A stretch of DNA of 64,000 nt. Source: Streptomyces changanensis. GTDB taxonomy: Bacteria > Actinomycetota > Actinomycetes > Streptomycetales > Streptomycetaceae. Position 1 is the first letter of the stretch; the number at the start of each line of letters is the position of its first letter. The position numbers were made by a program, and so were the translations under genes. Below the pieces are notes generated by a model. That model was not told the DNA's origin. It searched no databases and worked only from the letters and a program-made list of their open reading frames with translations. Shown piece by piece: positions 17,656 through 25,503 of the stretch. The stretch spans positions 2,046,001-2,110,000 of the forward strand of contig NZ_CP102332.1 in the NCBI RefSeq assembly GCF_024600715.1. The letters are read 5' to 3'.

Positions 17656-19026
17656 GTGACCGCGACCGTGACCATCCGCTCCCGCCTCCGTACGCTGCCG
17701 CTGGCAGCCCTGGGGGTCTGCCTCCTGTCGTTCGTGGCCTTCTGGGTCGCGCAGCGCGCCGCCCACGTCACGATGCTGGACCTGTCGGTCTACCGGGCGG
17801 AGGGCGAGACCGTCCTGGCCGGCGGCGACCTGTACGCGATGCGCGCCACCTCGGCGAACCTGCCGACGACGTACCCGCCGTTCGCGGCGCTGCTGTTCAC
17901 GCCGTTGACCCTGGTGGGCGTGGCGGAGATGCGGGTGCTGGCGACGCTGGGGAACCTGCTCCTGATGGTGGCCCTGGCGCACCTGTCGCTGCGCCTGGTG
18001 GTGTCGGGCGGGGCGGGACGGCCGCGCCGGGGCGGAGCCTTCTGGGAGCGGCCGGGAGCGGCCCTGTGGGTGGCCGCGGCGCTGGTGTGGTGCGAGCCGG
18101 TGTGGCAGACGTTCCGGTACGGGCAGATCAACCTGCTGATGGCGGTCGCGGTGCTGTGGGACCTCACGCGCCGCGGGGACAGCCGGTGGGCGGGGGTCGG
18201 GATCGGGCTGGCGACTGCGGTGAAGCTCACACCGGGGTTGTTCGTGGTGCTGCTGTTCGCGGTCGGGGTGGCACGCGCGCGCGGGGGCGGCGCCGACCGG
18301 TGGAACGAGTGGCTCCGCCGTGGGGTGCGGGCGACGGTGACGTTCCTGGTGGTGACGGTCGCGTCGGCGGTGCTGCTGCCGTACGACTCGCGACGCTTCT
18401 GGACGGAGATGATCTTCGAGACAGGCCGGGTGGGCCGCACCGAGGAGACGGCGAACCAGTCGCTGAGCGGGGTGCTGGCGCGTCTGCTGCACACCACCGA
18501 CCCGGGGCTGTGGTGGGTGGTGGCGGCGGCCCTCGTGGGCGCGGCGGGCCTCGCCGTGGCGGTACGGGCGGCGCTGGACGGCGACCGGCCGGTGGCCGTC
18601 GTGGCGTGTGCCGTGACGGCGCTGCTGGTGAGCCCGATCTCGTGGTCGCACCACTGGGTGTGGTGCGTGCCGGCGCTGGTGCTGCTGGCGAGCCGGGCGC
18701 GGCCGCTGTGGGTGGCCGGGGTGGCGTTGGTCTTCGGGTCGTTCTCGCTGTGGTGGGTTCCGCACGCCCCGGCGCCGGTGCGGCTCGAACTGCACCAGAA
18801 CGGCTGGCAGATGCTGCTGTCCGGGCTCTACACGCTGCTGGGGCTGGCACTGCTGGCGGTGTTCGCCGTCGCCGCCGTGCGGGGCCGCACGGCGGCGCGG
18901 CCCGGCGCGGGGTCGGTCGGGGAGCACACGCGGTCGCGGCCCGGCTCGGGGCCGGGCGAGGCCCCTGCGGGGTCGGGCGCGCCCATGGAGGGCGCCCGGT
19001 CGGGTCAGGCCGTCGCGAAGGAGTAG
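17656..19026 (+). CDS. GT87-family polyprenol-phosphate-mannose-dependent mannosyltransferase (integral membrane)
   Basis: A 456-aa polytopic membrane protein with about ten hydrophobic helices. It has the GT87 (DUF2029) features: an acidic residue early in the first extracytoplasmic loop (VTMLDLSVYRAEGETVLAGG), TYPPFAALLFTPLTL, FRYGQINLLMAVAVLWDL, GIGLATAVKLTPGLFVVLL and SPISWSHHWVWCVPAL. Family members use polyprenyl-phosphate-mannose to add alpha-1,2-mannose outside the membrane. GTG at 17656 is chosen because TAGCGT ends 8 nt upstream, consistent with leaderless translation; no Shine-Dalgarno is present. The polyprenol-P-mannose synthase at 40799 could supply its donor. The C-terminal 45 residues are disordered and overlap the convergent gene by 22 bp. 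Confidence 0.85.
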   Translation: MTATVTIRSRLRTLPLAALGVCLLSFVAFWVAQRAAHVTMLDLSVYRAEGETVLAGGDLYAMRATSANLPTTYPPFAALLFTPLTLVGVAEMRVLATLGNLLLMVALAHLSLRLVVSGGAGRPRRGGAFWERPGAALWVAAALVWCEPVWQTFRYGQINLLMAVAVLWDLTRRGDSRWAGVGIGLATAVKLTPGLFVVLLFAVGVARARGGGADRWNEWLRRGVRATVTFLVVTVASAVLLPYDSRRFWTEMIFETGRVGRTEETANQSLSGVLARLLHTTDPGLWWVVAAALVGAAGLAVAVRAALDGDRPVAVVACAVTALLVSPISWSHHWVWCVPALVLLASRARPLWVAGVALVFGSFSLWWVPHAPAPVRLELHQNGWQMLLSGLYTLLGLALLAVFAVAAVRGRTAARPGAGSVGEHTRSRPGSGPGEAPAGSGAPMEGARSGQAVAKE

Positions 19027-19238
19027 AAGCGCTTGAGGGTGCAGTGCTCGTCGAGGAGGCGCCCGTAGATGGGCTCCCCTTCGAGCTCCCGGTAGGTCTC
19101 GATGGGGTCGCCTTTTATGATCAGCGCCCGCGCGCACTCCTCGCACCAGTACTGGTAGTCCGGGTTGACCGGATCCATGTCGCGGACGATCGGCGTGCCA
19201 CTGCCGCACCAGTCGCACTTCCGCCTGTGTGCACCCAT
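19005..19238 (-). CDS. Small zinc-binding protein (two CxxC knuckles)
   Basis: A 77-aa protein, MGAHRRKCDWCGSG... with a second knuckle YWCEECARAL, so four cysteines in two CxxC pairs probably hold one zinc ion. The C-terminal half (PIETYRELEGEPIYGRLLDE) is conserved-looking but unassigned. ATG at 19238 is spaced 8 nt from a GGAG that lies inside the preceding gene, whose stop is only 3 nt away, so the two are coupled. GTG at 19241 is an alternative. Its 3' end overlaps the GT87 gene tail-to-tail. Function unknown. Confidence 0.8.
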   Translation of the reverse strand: MGAHRRKCDWCGSGTPIVRDMDPVNPDYQYWCEECARALIIKGDPIETYRELEGEPIYGRLLDEHCTLKRFYSFATA

Positions 19239-19241
19239 CAC

Positions 19242-19406
19242 TCAGCTCCAGCTGTGGCCGCAGGACGTGCAGACGTAGGTCACGCCGCCGTTGTCACCGA
19301 GCACCTGCGCGACGTCCGCGGAACCGCACGCGGGGCAGCTGAGGGCGGTGCGCGCCTTCGGGGTGGCGAGCCGGGCGGCGGGTCCCTCGTTACTCCTGGC
19401 GGCCAT
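19242..19406 (-). CDS. 54-residue zinc-ribbon protein
   Basis: A short gene: ATG at 19406, GGAGGAG 7 nt upstream, TGA at 19242. The protein opens MAARSNEGPAARLATPKART and contains ALSCPACGSADVAQVLG and TYVCTSCGHSWS. The CPxC...CxxC spacing with a C-terminal GHSWS is that of a rubredoxin-like zinc ribbon, as in small transcription- or ribosome-associated proteins. It is the first gene of a two-gene unit with the 77-aa zinc protein. A strong Shine-Dalgarno and the tight junction support it as real. Function unknown. Confidence 0.75.
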   Translation of the reverse strand: MAARSNEGPAARLATPKARTALSCPACGSADVAQVLGDNGGVTYVCTSCGHSWS

Positions 19407-19599
19407 GCGCGCGCACTCCTCCCGTCCGGTCCGTCAGCCCCCTCCGGCCGTCCGATTCTGCCATGGCCCCGCGCGGCCGGGAGTGCGGTCGGGTGACGGG
19501 ACGGGCGACCGAGCGGGGGCGCCGGGCGGAACCGCCGGGAGGGCCGGTCAGGGAGCCCGTACCAGGTGGCCGCGGGTGGCACCGCGAGGGCAAACAGAA

Positions 19600-19625
19600 A
19601 TCCCGCCCCCTGACGGGGACGGGAT
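19600..19625 (-). terminator. Terminator of tRNA-Ala copy 2
   Basis: Stem ATCCCG-CCCC/GGGG-A-CGGGAT (one bulged A) just beyond the tRNA 3' end. On the minus strand it is followed by the T-rich stretch TTTCTGTTTG. Confidence 0.7.
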
Positions 19626-19634
19626 CCTTGACTG

Positions 19635-19707
<73 letters not shown>

Positions 19708-19780
19708 TCGTGTTCTTCGCGCTCCGCGCTGCGAACAAGAAGAACTTTAGCCTGTCACCTGCCCGAAAGTGAAATCCGGG

Positions 19781-20434
19781 TCAGTCGTCGTCGCCGAGGA
19801 CCGGCTCGGGGAGCGTGCCGGCGTTGTGCTCCATCAGCCGCCAGCCGCGGGCGCCCTCGCCGAGCACGGACCAGCAGCAGTTCGTCAGGCCCCCGAGGCT
19901 CTCCCAGCTGTGCGGGTCGAGGCCGAGCAGCCGACCGATGGTGGTGCGGATGGTGCCGCCGTGGCTGACGACCACGAGGGTGCCGTCCTCGGGCACCTTC
20001 TCGACGTGCTGCAGCACGAACGGGGCGGCCCGGTCGGCCACCTCGGTCTCCAGCTCCCCACCGCCGCGCCGGACGGGCTCACCGCGCTTCCACGCCCGGT
20101 ACTCGTCACCGTGCCGGGCGAGGATCTCCTCGTGGGTCAGGCCCTGCCACACGCCCGCGTACGTCTCGCGGAGCGCGGCGTCGTGGGTGACCTGGTGGCC
20201 GGTGATCGCGGCGAGCTCGGCCGCCGTGGCCGCCGCGCGCCTGAGGTCGGAGGCGATGATCGCGTCCGGCTTCAGGGCGGCGAGCAGCCGGGCGGCGCGG
20301 CGCGCCTGGCCGACGCCCGTCTCGGTCAGCTCGATGTCGGTGCTGCCCTGGAAACGGCGCTCCAGGTTCCAGGAGGTCTGGCCGTGGCGCCAGAGGACGA
20401 TGCGGCGGCCCGTGCCGCCCTTGGTGGCGCTCAG
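19781..20434 (-). CDS. Histidine phosphatase / phosphoglycerate-mutase-like protein, probable CTG start
   Basis: The frame encodes 217 residues: IVLWRHGQTSWNLERRFQG carries the catalytic RHG near residue 16, and VVVSHGGTIRTTIGRLLGL carries the second catalytic His. ASDLRRAAATAAELA and ALRETYAGVWQG are further family features. No ATG, GTG or TTG lies between the in-frame upstream stop and the RHG motif; the first is GTG at 20152, which would delete the active site. CTG at 20434 overlaps the rsfS stop as CTGA and has GGTGAG about 5 nt upstream, so it is the best start. It belongs to the rsfS unit. Substrate unknown; related enzymes remove phosphate from small metabolites. Confidence 0.82.
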   Translation of the reverse strand: MSATKGGTGRRIVLWRHGQTSWNLERRFQGSTDIELTETGVGQARRAARLLAALKPDAIIASDLRRAAATAAELAAITGHQVTHDAALRETYAGVWQGLTHEEILARHGDEYRAWKRGEPVRRGGGELETEVADRAAPFVLQHVEKVPEDGTLVVVSHGGTIRTTIGRLLGLDPHSWESLGGLTNCCWSVLGEGARGWRLMEHNAGTLPEPVLGDDD

Positions 20435-20895
20435 CGCAGCTCACCGTCCGTACCGGTACCGAGGTCGTCGCCCTCGGAGGCGTCGGCGCCGGTGAGCCGC
20501 GCGTGCTCCTCGGCCTTCCCGCGGGTCTTCACGGCGTCCTCGGGCAGCGGCAGCTCGGGGCAGTCCTTCCACAGCCGCTCCAGGGCGTAGAAGACCCGCT
20601 CCTCGCTGTGCTGGACGTGGACGACGATGTCCACGTAGTCGAGGAGGACCCAGCGGGCCTCGCGGTCGCCCTCGCGGCGCACGGGCTTGGCGCCCAGCTC
20701 CTTGTTGAGCCGCTCCTCGATCTCGTCGACGATCGACTTGACCTGGCGGTCGTTGGGCGCGGAGGCGAGCAGGAAGGCGTCGGTGATCGACAGCACGTCG
20801 CTGACGTCGTACGCGATGATGTCGTGCGCGAGCCGGTCGGCGGCCGCCTGGGCGGCGGCGTTGACGAGCTCGATGGAACGGTCCGTGGCGGTCAC
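20431..20895 (-). CDS. rsfS: Ribosome silencing factor RsfS
   Basis: A 154-aa protein of the RsfS/Iojap family, which binds ribosomal protein L14 and blocks joining of the subunits in starvation. Diagnostic stretches are DVSDVLSITDAFLLASAPND, VKSIVDEIEERL, KPVRREGDREARWVLLDYVD and VVHVQHSEERVFYALERLW. The C-terminal 30 residues are charged and variable. GTG at 20895 (VTATDRSIELVN) is favoured by family alignment from memory; the Shine-Dalgarno (GAAAG) is weak. It lies downstream of the LCP gene and is coupled to the phosphatase through a 4-bp CTGA overlap. Confidence 0.93.
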   Translation of the reverse strand: MTATDRSIELVNAAAQAAADRLAHDIIAYDVSDVLSITDAFLLASAPNDRQVKSIVDEIEERLNKELGAKPVRREGDREARWVLLDYVDIVVHVQHSEERVFYALERLWKDCPELPLPEDAVKTRGKAEEHARLTGADASEGDDLGTGTDGELR

Positions 20896-20965
20896 AAGCA
20901 GGCTTTCGTCGGCGGTCAAGGACACCTCAAGGGTCTCACGTGCCGCCGACAGCCCGACCAACCCT

Positions 20966-23035
20966 TCAGGGGACCTCGTAGTCCTTGCCCAGGACGACGG
21001 TGACGTCGGCGTTGGCGGACGCCTTGCCCTGGCGGACCGCCTTGGCCGGCAGGCCCAGGGTCTTGGCGACCTCGTCGGCCTTGGCCTTCTGGGCGGCGTC
21101 TCCGTAGACGATCTCGGAGGTGCTCTCCGTACCGTCCGTCCTGCCACCGTCGACGACCGCGTAGCCGCCGTTGACGAGGACGATCCGCGCCGCCTCGGTG
21201 GCGTCGGGGTCGCCGCTGGCGTTGCGGACGCCGACGCGCACGACGGAGCCCTGCTCGGGGGCGGAGACGGAGCCGCCGAGGATGTCCTCGACCACGCTGC
21301 GCCCGGACTCCTCGGTGAGCCGTCCGTCGCCTTCCACCGGCAGCATCGCCGTCTTGTAGGCGCCCTTCTTGGCGTGCTCGGCGAGCTTGGCGAGGGACGC
21401 GCCCAGATCCTTGTCGGGGAGGGACGGGTCGAGGATCTGCGCCAGGGACTGGATCGTCGTGGTGGCGCTCCTGGGGTCGTCCGACATCTTCCGCAGGACC
21501 CCGTGGACGACCTGGCCGAACCGCTGGAGCTGCTCGGCCTCGGACTCGGCGTCGCCGCGGTGGGTGGCGTAGGCGACGGCCATGCGACCGTCGAGGGTCT
21601 GGTTCTCACCCTTCCTGACGAGCGGGGGCTCCCCCTCCTTGGCGGCGGGCACCTCCGCGTCGGTGGTGACCTCGATGCCGCCGACCAGCTCGACGAGGTT
21701 CTCCAGGTACGGGGTGTCGAGCCGCCACGTGCCGGTGATCCTGGTGCCGAGGAGGGAACCGATGGCCTCGCGGGTGCCGGAGGAGCCGTCGTCCTCGACG
21801 GACTTGCCGAGGGTGGTGGCCGTCCCGTCGTCGTTGGTGACGGCGAGGGCGTTCGGCAGGAGGACGGTCGTGCCCTGCTTGGTCGTCGCGTTGTCGACCA
21901 GGAGGGCGGTGGACGTGGCCTCGTCCTTGGTGTTGTGCAGGTGCAGGACGATGACGTCCCGCTTCTGCGGGCCGGTGGCGGTGGCGCCGCCCTGCTGGGC
22001 GTCCTCCTGGGACAGGCCGGGGAGCAGCCCGGCGTACCACAGGTAGCCGACGCCGCCGACGAGTGCCAGGGCGAGGGCGACGACGAGCGCGACCATCCGG
22101 TTGCGGCCGCGCCGCTTGGCCTCCTCGCGGCGCTCCGAGCGGCTCTCGGTGAACTTGAGCCAGTCGATGACGTCCTCGGACTCCTCGTCCGACTCGTCGA
22201 CGAAGGCGAACTGCTCCGTGCTGTAGTCGCCGGCGTCACGGGCGGCACGGGCCCCGCGGGCGTCCCCGTTCTTCGGGCGCTCGCCGTTCTTCGGGCGCTC
22301 CCGGGGCCCGGGGGTCTGCCCGGCGGCGCGCTCCCCGGCGGCACGGCGCTCGTCGCGGGGGCCGCGGGCCCTGCGGCCCTGCGCGGTCGGCTCGGGCGCC
22401 GCGGGCTGCTCCGGCTCCGGGGCGGGGCGCCGCTGCTCGGGCACCGGCGCGGGGGCGACGGCGTGCCCGGTGGCCGGGGCGGACGCGGCCTGCGGGGTGG
22501 TCTGGGGTGTGGCGTGCGCGGCCGGCTGTCCGGGCGCGGACGGGCGCCCCTGGGGCTGCCACTGCTGGGTGCCGTACGGATCGTGGCCATACGGCAGGCC
22601 GTCCCGGGGCTGCCCGGGGGCCTGCGCCTGCTGGGGCCGCTGCTGCGCCGCGTGGGCCTGGCCCTGGACCTGGCCCTGGTACGGCTGGTCCTGGGAGTAC
22701 GCCTGCCCCTGCGAGTAGCCCTGGTCCACGGAGTAGCCCTGGCCCTGGGGGTAGCCCTGGTTCTCGGGGTACTGCTGCTCACCGGAGTAGTGCTGGTCTC
22801 CGGAGTACTGCTGGGCCTGGGGGTACTGCTGGGGTTCGGGGTACGGCTGTGCCTGGGCGTACGGGTCGTAGCCGTACCCGTACTCCTGCGGTCCGCCGTC
22901 CCCCGCCCGGCCCGTCCCGGGCTGCTGCCGGTCCGAGGCTCCCTGCTGGTACACCGGCTGCCCGTACTCGTCGTAGCCGACGATCCGCGGCTGCGGCGGG
23001 TAGTACGGGTCGTGGTGGTCGTTCCGGTCGTTCAC
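20966..23035 (-). CDS. LCP-family wall-glycopolymer transferase with LytR C-terminal domain
   Basis: A 689-aa protein: an unusual Tyr/Gln/Gly-rich cytoplasmic region (1-160, repeats such as QYSGDQHYSGEQQYP), a Pro/Arg-rich part, one transmembrane helix (VALVVALALALVGGVGYLW, about 315-333), an LCP-like domain (about 355-570, with GTRITGTWRLDTPYLENLVE, GGIEVTTDAEV and EAEQLQRFGQVVHGVLR) and a LytR_C domain (about 598-686, VVRVGVRNASGDPDATEAA). LCP proteins transfer wall polymers from lipid carriers to peptidoglycan. The classical PRD motif is replaced by PNALAV, so this is a divergent member. It probably corresponds to PdtA (SCO2578), reported to transfer polydiglycosylphosphate; that is from memory. 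GTG at 23035 has AGAGGGG 5 nt upstream. Confidence 0.82.
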   Translation of the reverse strand: MNDRNDHHDPYYPPQPRIVGYDEYGQPVYQQGASDRQQPGTGRAGDGGPQEYGYGYDPYAQAQPYPEPQQYPQAQQYSGDQHYSGEQQYPENQGYPQGQGYSVDQGYSQGQAYSQDQPYQGQVQGQAHAAQQRPQQAQAPGQPRDGLPYGHDPYGTQQWQPQGRPSAPGQPAAHATPQTTPQAASAPATGHAVAPAPVPEQRRPAPEPEQPAAPEPTAQGRRARGPRDERRAAGERAAGQTPGPRERPKNGERPKNGDARGARAARDAGDYSTEQFAFVDESDEESEDVIDWLKFTESRSERREEAKRRGRNRMVALVVALALALVGGVGYLWYAGLLPGLSQEDAQQGGATATGPQKRDVIVLHLHNTKDEATSTALLVDNATTKQGTTVLLPNALAVTNDDGTATTLGKSVEDDGSSGTREAIGSLLGTRITGTWRLDTPYLENLVELVGGIEVTTDAEVPAAKEGEPPLVRKGENQTLDGRMAVAYATHRGDAESEAEQLQRFGQVVHGVLRKMSDDPRSATTTIQSLAQILDPSLPDKDLGASLAKLAEHAKKGAYKTAMLPVEGDGRLTEESGRSVVEDILGGSVSAPEQGSVVRVGVRNASGDPDATEAARIVLVNGGYAVVDGGRTDGTESTSEIVYGDAAQKAKADEVAKTLGLPAKAVRQGKASANADVTVVLGKDYEVP

Positions 23036-23054
23036 CGGTGCCCCTCTCCGTGCC

Positions 23055-23675
23055 TCATCGGCCCCGGTACAACTGGCGCTTGTCGATGTAGCGCACCACA
23101 CCGTCCGGTACCAGGTACCAGACCGGGTCGCCCTTGGCGACCCTCGCGCGGCAGTCCGACGAGGAGATGGCGAGCGCGGGCACCTCGACCAGGGAGACAC
23201 CGCCCTTGGGCAGTCCGTCGTCCGACAGGTCGTGACCGGGGCGGGTCACCCCGATGAAGTGCGCGAGCGAGAAGAGCTCCTCGGCGTTGCGCCAGCCCGG
23301 CATGATCTGCGACAGCGCGTCGGCGCCGGTGATGAAGAACAGATCGGTGTCCGGGTTGAGGGAGCGCAGCTCCCTCAGGGTGTCGATCGTGTAGGTGGGG
23401 CCGGCGCGGTCGATGTCGATGCGGCTGACCGAGAACTGGGGGTTCGACGCCGTGGCGATGACCGTCATCAGGTAGCGGTCCTCAGCCGGGGAGACCACCT
23501 TGTGGGTCTTCTGCCACGGCTGCCCGGTCGGCACGAACACCACCTCGTCGAGGTGGAACAGGGCGGCCACCTCGCTGGCGGCCACCAGGTGTCCGTGGTG
23601 GACCGGGTCGAACGTCCCACCCATCACGCCAAGGCGGCGTCTGCCGGGACTTCTCGGCACTTCCTGCTCTCCCAT
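23055..23675 (-). CDS. nadD: Nicotinate-nucleotide adenylyltransferase
   Basis: NadD joins nicotinate mononucleotide and ATP to make deamido-NAD. The 206-aa protein has [18 protein letters not shown] (nucleotidyltransferase GxFxPxHxGH motif) and [14 protein letters not shown] (the ISSTxxR-type motif), with [18 protein letters not shown] between. ATG at 23675 ([18 protein letters not shown]) has TAGGCT 8 nt upstream and no Shine-Dalgarno, suggesting leaderless translation. A longer open frame upstream is not supported. It is followed 20 nt later by the LCP gene. Confidence 0.95.
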   Translation of the reverse strand: MGEQEVPRSPGRRRLGVMGGTFDPVHHGHLVAASEVAALFHLDEVVFVPTGQPWQKTHKVVSPAEDRYLMTVIATASNPQFSVSRIDIDRAGPTYTIDTLRELRSLNPDTDLFFITGADALSQIMPGWRNAEELFSLAHFIGVTRPGHDLSDDGLPKGGVSLVEVPALAISSSDCRARVAKGDPVWYLVPDGVVRYIDKRQLYRGR

Positions 23676-23728
23676 GCGTGCAGAGCCTAACGGCACGTCG
23701 CTGCGGCCCGGTCCCGGCGGGTGCCGGC

Positions 23729-23896
23729 TCAGCGGTCGCGGTTGAAGCGGGTGGTGACCCAGAGCAGGAAGAGCAGCGCGAGGAGCGCGCCGCCGCCGGT
23801 GAGGTAGGGGTTGAGGCTCTCGTGGTTGCCGCCGTGCTCGGAGCCGCCTTCGGCGAGCGTGACCAGGTGGGCGGCGGCGGTGTGGAGGCTGCTCAT
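23729..23896 (-). CDS. 55-residue membrane protein of unknown function
   Basis: A short frame from ATG at 23896: [20 protein letters not shown], a His/Asn-rich hinge ([12 protein letters not shown]), one membrane helix ([17 protein letters not shown]) and the basic stop-transfer end RFNRDR. Such a protein lies upstream of nadD in Streptomyces genomes as I recall them. The N-terminus is predicted outside and the C-terminus inside. It has a weak AGAAG directly before the ATG. Function unknown. Confidence 0.7.
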   Translation of the reverse strand: MSSLHTAAAHLVTLAEGGSEHGGNHESLNPYLTGGGALLALLFLLWVTTRFNRDR

Positions 23897-24111
23897 CTTC
23901 TGCGGACCAATCCATCGGGGTCGGGGGCGGAGACTTCGCGCACATCGTATGCGGGCGGTGCGGGCACGCTCACGCCGACTCAGGCGTTGTCCTCGCACGG
24001 GCCGTTGTCCACAGGCCGTTGTCCACAGCCTCGGCGGTCTCGGAGACCAGCGCCTACGCTGAGGTCTGTCCGGGGGACGAGGCAGATCCCGTACGACATA
24101 TGGGGGCAACC

Positions 24112-25224
24112 ATGACTGAGAACGGCCACGAGAAGGCGCCGAGCCGTACGCGCCGACGCTTCCCCGGGATCTCCTCCCGCGCCTACGAGCATCCGGCGGA
24201 CCGTTCGGCGCTCGTCGCGCTGCGCAAGCTCACCGGCTTCGACACCGTGTTCAAGGCGCTGAGCGGGCTACTGCCGGAGCGGAGCCTGCGCCTGCTGTAC
24301 CTCTCCGACTCCGTGCGCGTGAGCGACGCCCAGTTCGCCCACCTCCACGACATGCTGCGGGACGCCTGCCACATCCTCGACCTGGAGAAGGTCCCGCCGA
24401 TGTACGTCACGCAGGATCCGAAGCCGAACGCCATGTGCGTCGGTCTGGACGAGCCGATCATCGTGGTGACGACGAGCCTGGTGGAGCTGCTGGACGAGGA
24501 GGAGATGCGGGCGGTGGTCGGCCACGAGGTCGGCCACGCCCTGTCCGGCCACGCCGTCTACCGGACGGTGCTGCTGTTCCTGACGAACCTGGCGCTGAAG
24601 GTCGCGTGGATCCCGCTGGGCAACGTGGCGATCATGGCGATCGTCACGGCGCTGCGGGAGTGGTTCCGCAAGTCGGAGCTGTCGGCGGACCGGGCCGGCC
24701 TCCTGGTCGGCCAGGACGTGCAGGCCTCGATGCGCGGTCTGATGAAGCTGGCGGGCGGCCACCACCTGCACGAGATGAACGTCGACGCCTTCCTGGCACA
24801 GGCGGAGGAGTACGAGGCCGCCGGTGACCTGCGCGACTCGGTGCTGAAGATCCTGAACGTGCTGCCGCGCAGCCACCCGTTCACCACGGTGCGGGCGGCC
24901 GAGCTGAAGAGGTGGTCCGAGAGCCGCGACTACCAGCGGATCATGGACGGGCACTACACGCGGCGCTCGGAGGACGGGGACACCTCGGTCGCCGACTCCT
25001 TCCGCGAGTCCGCCGGCCACTACGCGGACACGGTGCGCGCCAGCAAGGACCCGCTGATGAAGCTGGTCGGTGACATAGCCGGTGGCGCCGGGGACCTCGG
25101 CGGGAAGCTCTTCGAGAGGTTCGCCGGAGGCGGGGGCGGCAACCGCCCGGGCACCGGCGCGGGCGGTGACGGTGGCGGGGCGTCCGGCGCCGACGGGGAC
25201 GGGGACGGTCCCGGCAAGGCGTGA
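24112..25224 (+). CDS. M48-family zinc metalloprotease (HtpX-like)
   Basis: A 370-aa M48 peptidase. The zinc-binding AVVGHEVGHALSGH lies at about residues 134-147, and the third ligand is the Glu in KSELSADRAGLLVGQ. A hydrophobic stretch between them (VLLFLTNLALKVAWIPLG, then VAIMAIVTALREW) may be membrane-embedded, as in HtpX/Ste24-like enzymes. The C-terminal 60 residues are Gly-rich and disordered. ATG at 24112 has GGGGG 6 nt upstream; ATG at 24100 is less well placed. These proteases handle membrane-protein quality control; the substrate here is unknown. It is monocistronic and divergent from the 23896 gene. The 280 nt after it hold nothing recognisable. Confidence 0.9.
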   Translation: MTENGHEKAPSRTRRRFPGISSRAYEHPADRSALVALRKLTGFDTVFKALSGLLPERSLRLLYLSDSVRVSDAQFAHLHDMLRDACHILDLEKVPPMYVTQDPKPNAMCVGLDEPIIVVTTSLVELLDEEEMRAVVGHEVGHALSGHAVYRTVLLFLTNLALKVAWIPLGNVAIMAIVTALREWFRKSELSADRAGLLVGQDVQASMRGLMKLAGGHHLHEMNVDAFLAQAEEYEAAGDLRDSVLKILNVLPRSHPFTTVRAAELKRWSESRDYQRIMDGHYTRRSEDGDTSVADSFRESAGHYADTVRASKDPLMKLVGDIAGGAGDLGGKLFERFAGGGGGNRPGTGAGGDGGGASGADGDGDGPGKA

Positions 25225-25503
25225 GGGGCGGGGCGCGTCCGACCCGGGCGGGTGATCGTCGGGTGGACGCGTCCCTGGCCGGGCCGGCAGCGGAGCATTG
25301 ACCCTGGGGCGACTGATGCCTCGGACCCGGCGGGCCGGGCCCGCGCCGGACGAGCCGGGGCGGCCGACGGGTCGGCGCCGCCGAGCCGGAGTCGGGGCCG
25401 GGGTGAGCCCGCCCGGCTGATCGGTTCGGACCGGCGCCCGGGTCGGGTGGGCCTGTGGCCCCGGCCGGTGCGGCCGGGCGGTCCGCCGGCCGAACCCCGC
25501 GCG

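Noticed and set aside
19781..20434. A frameshift or N-terminal truncation in the histidine phosphatase
   Set aside because: The frame is continuous from CTG at 20434 with a fully conserved N-terminus, including RHG; a non-canonical start explains it without a mutation.
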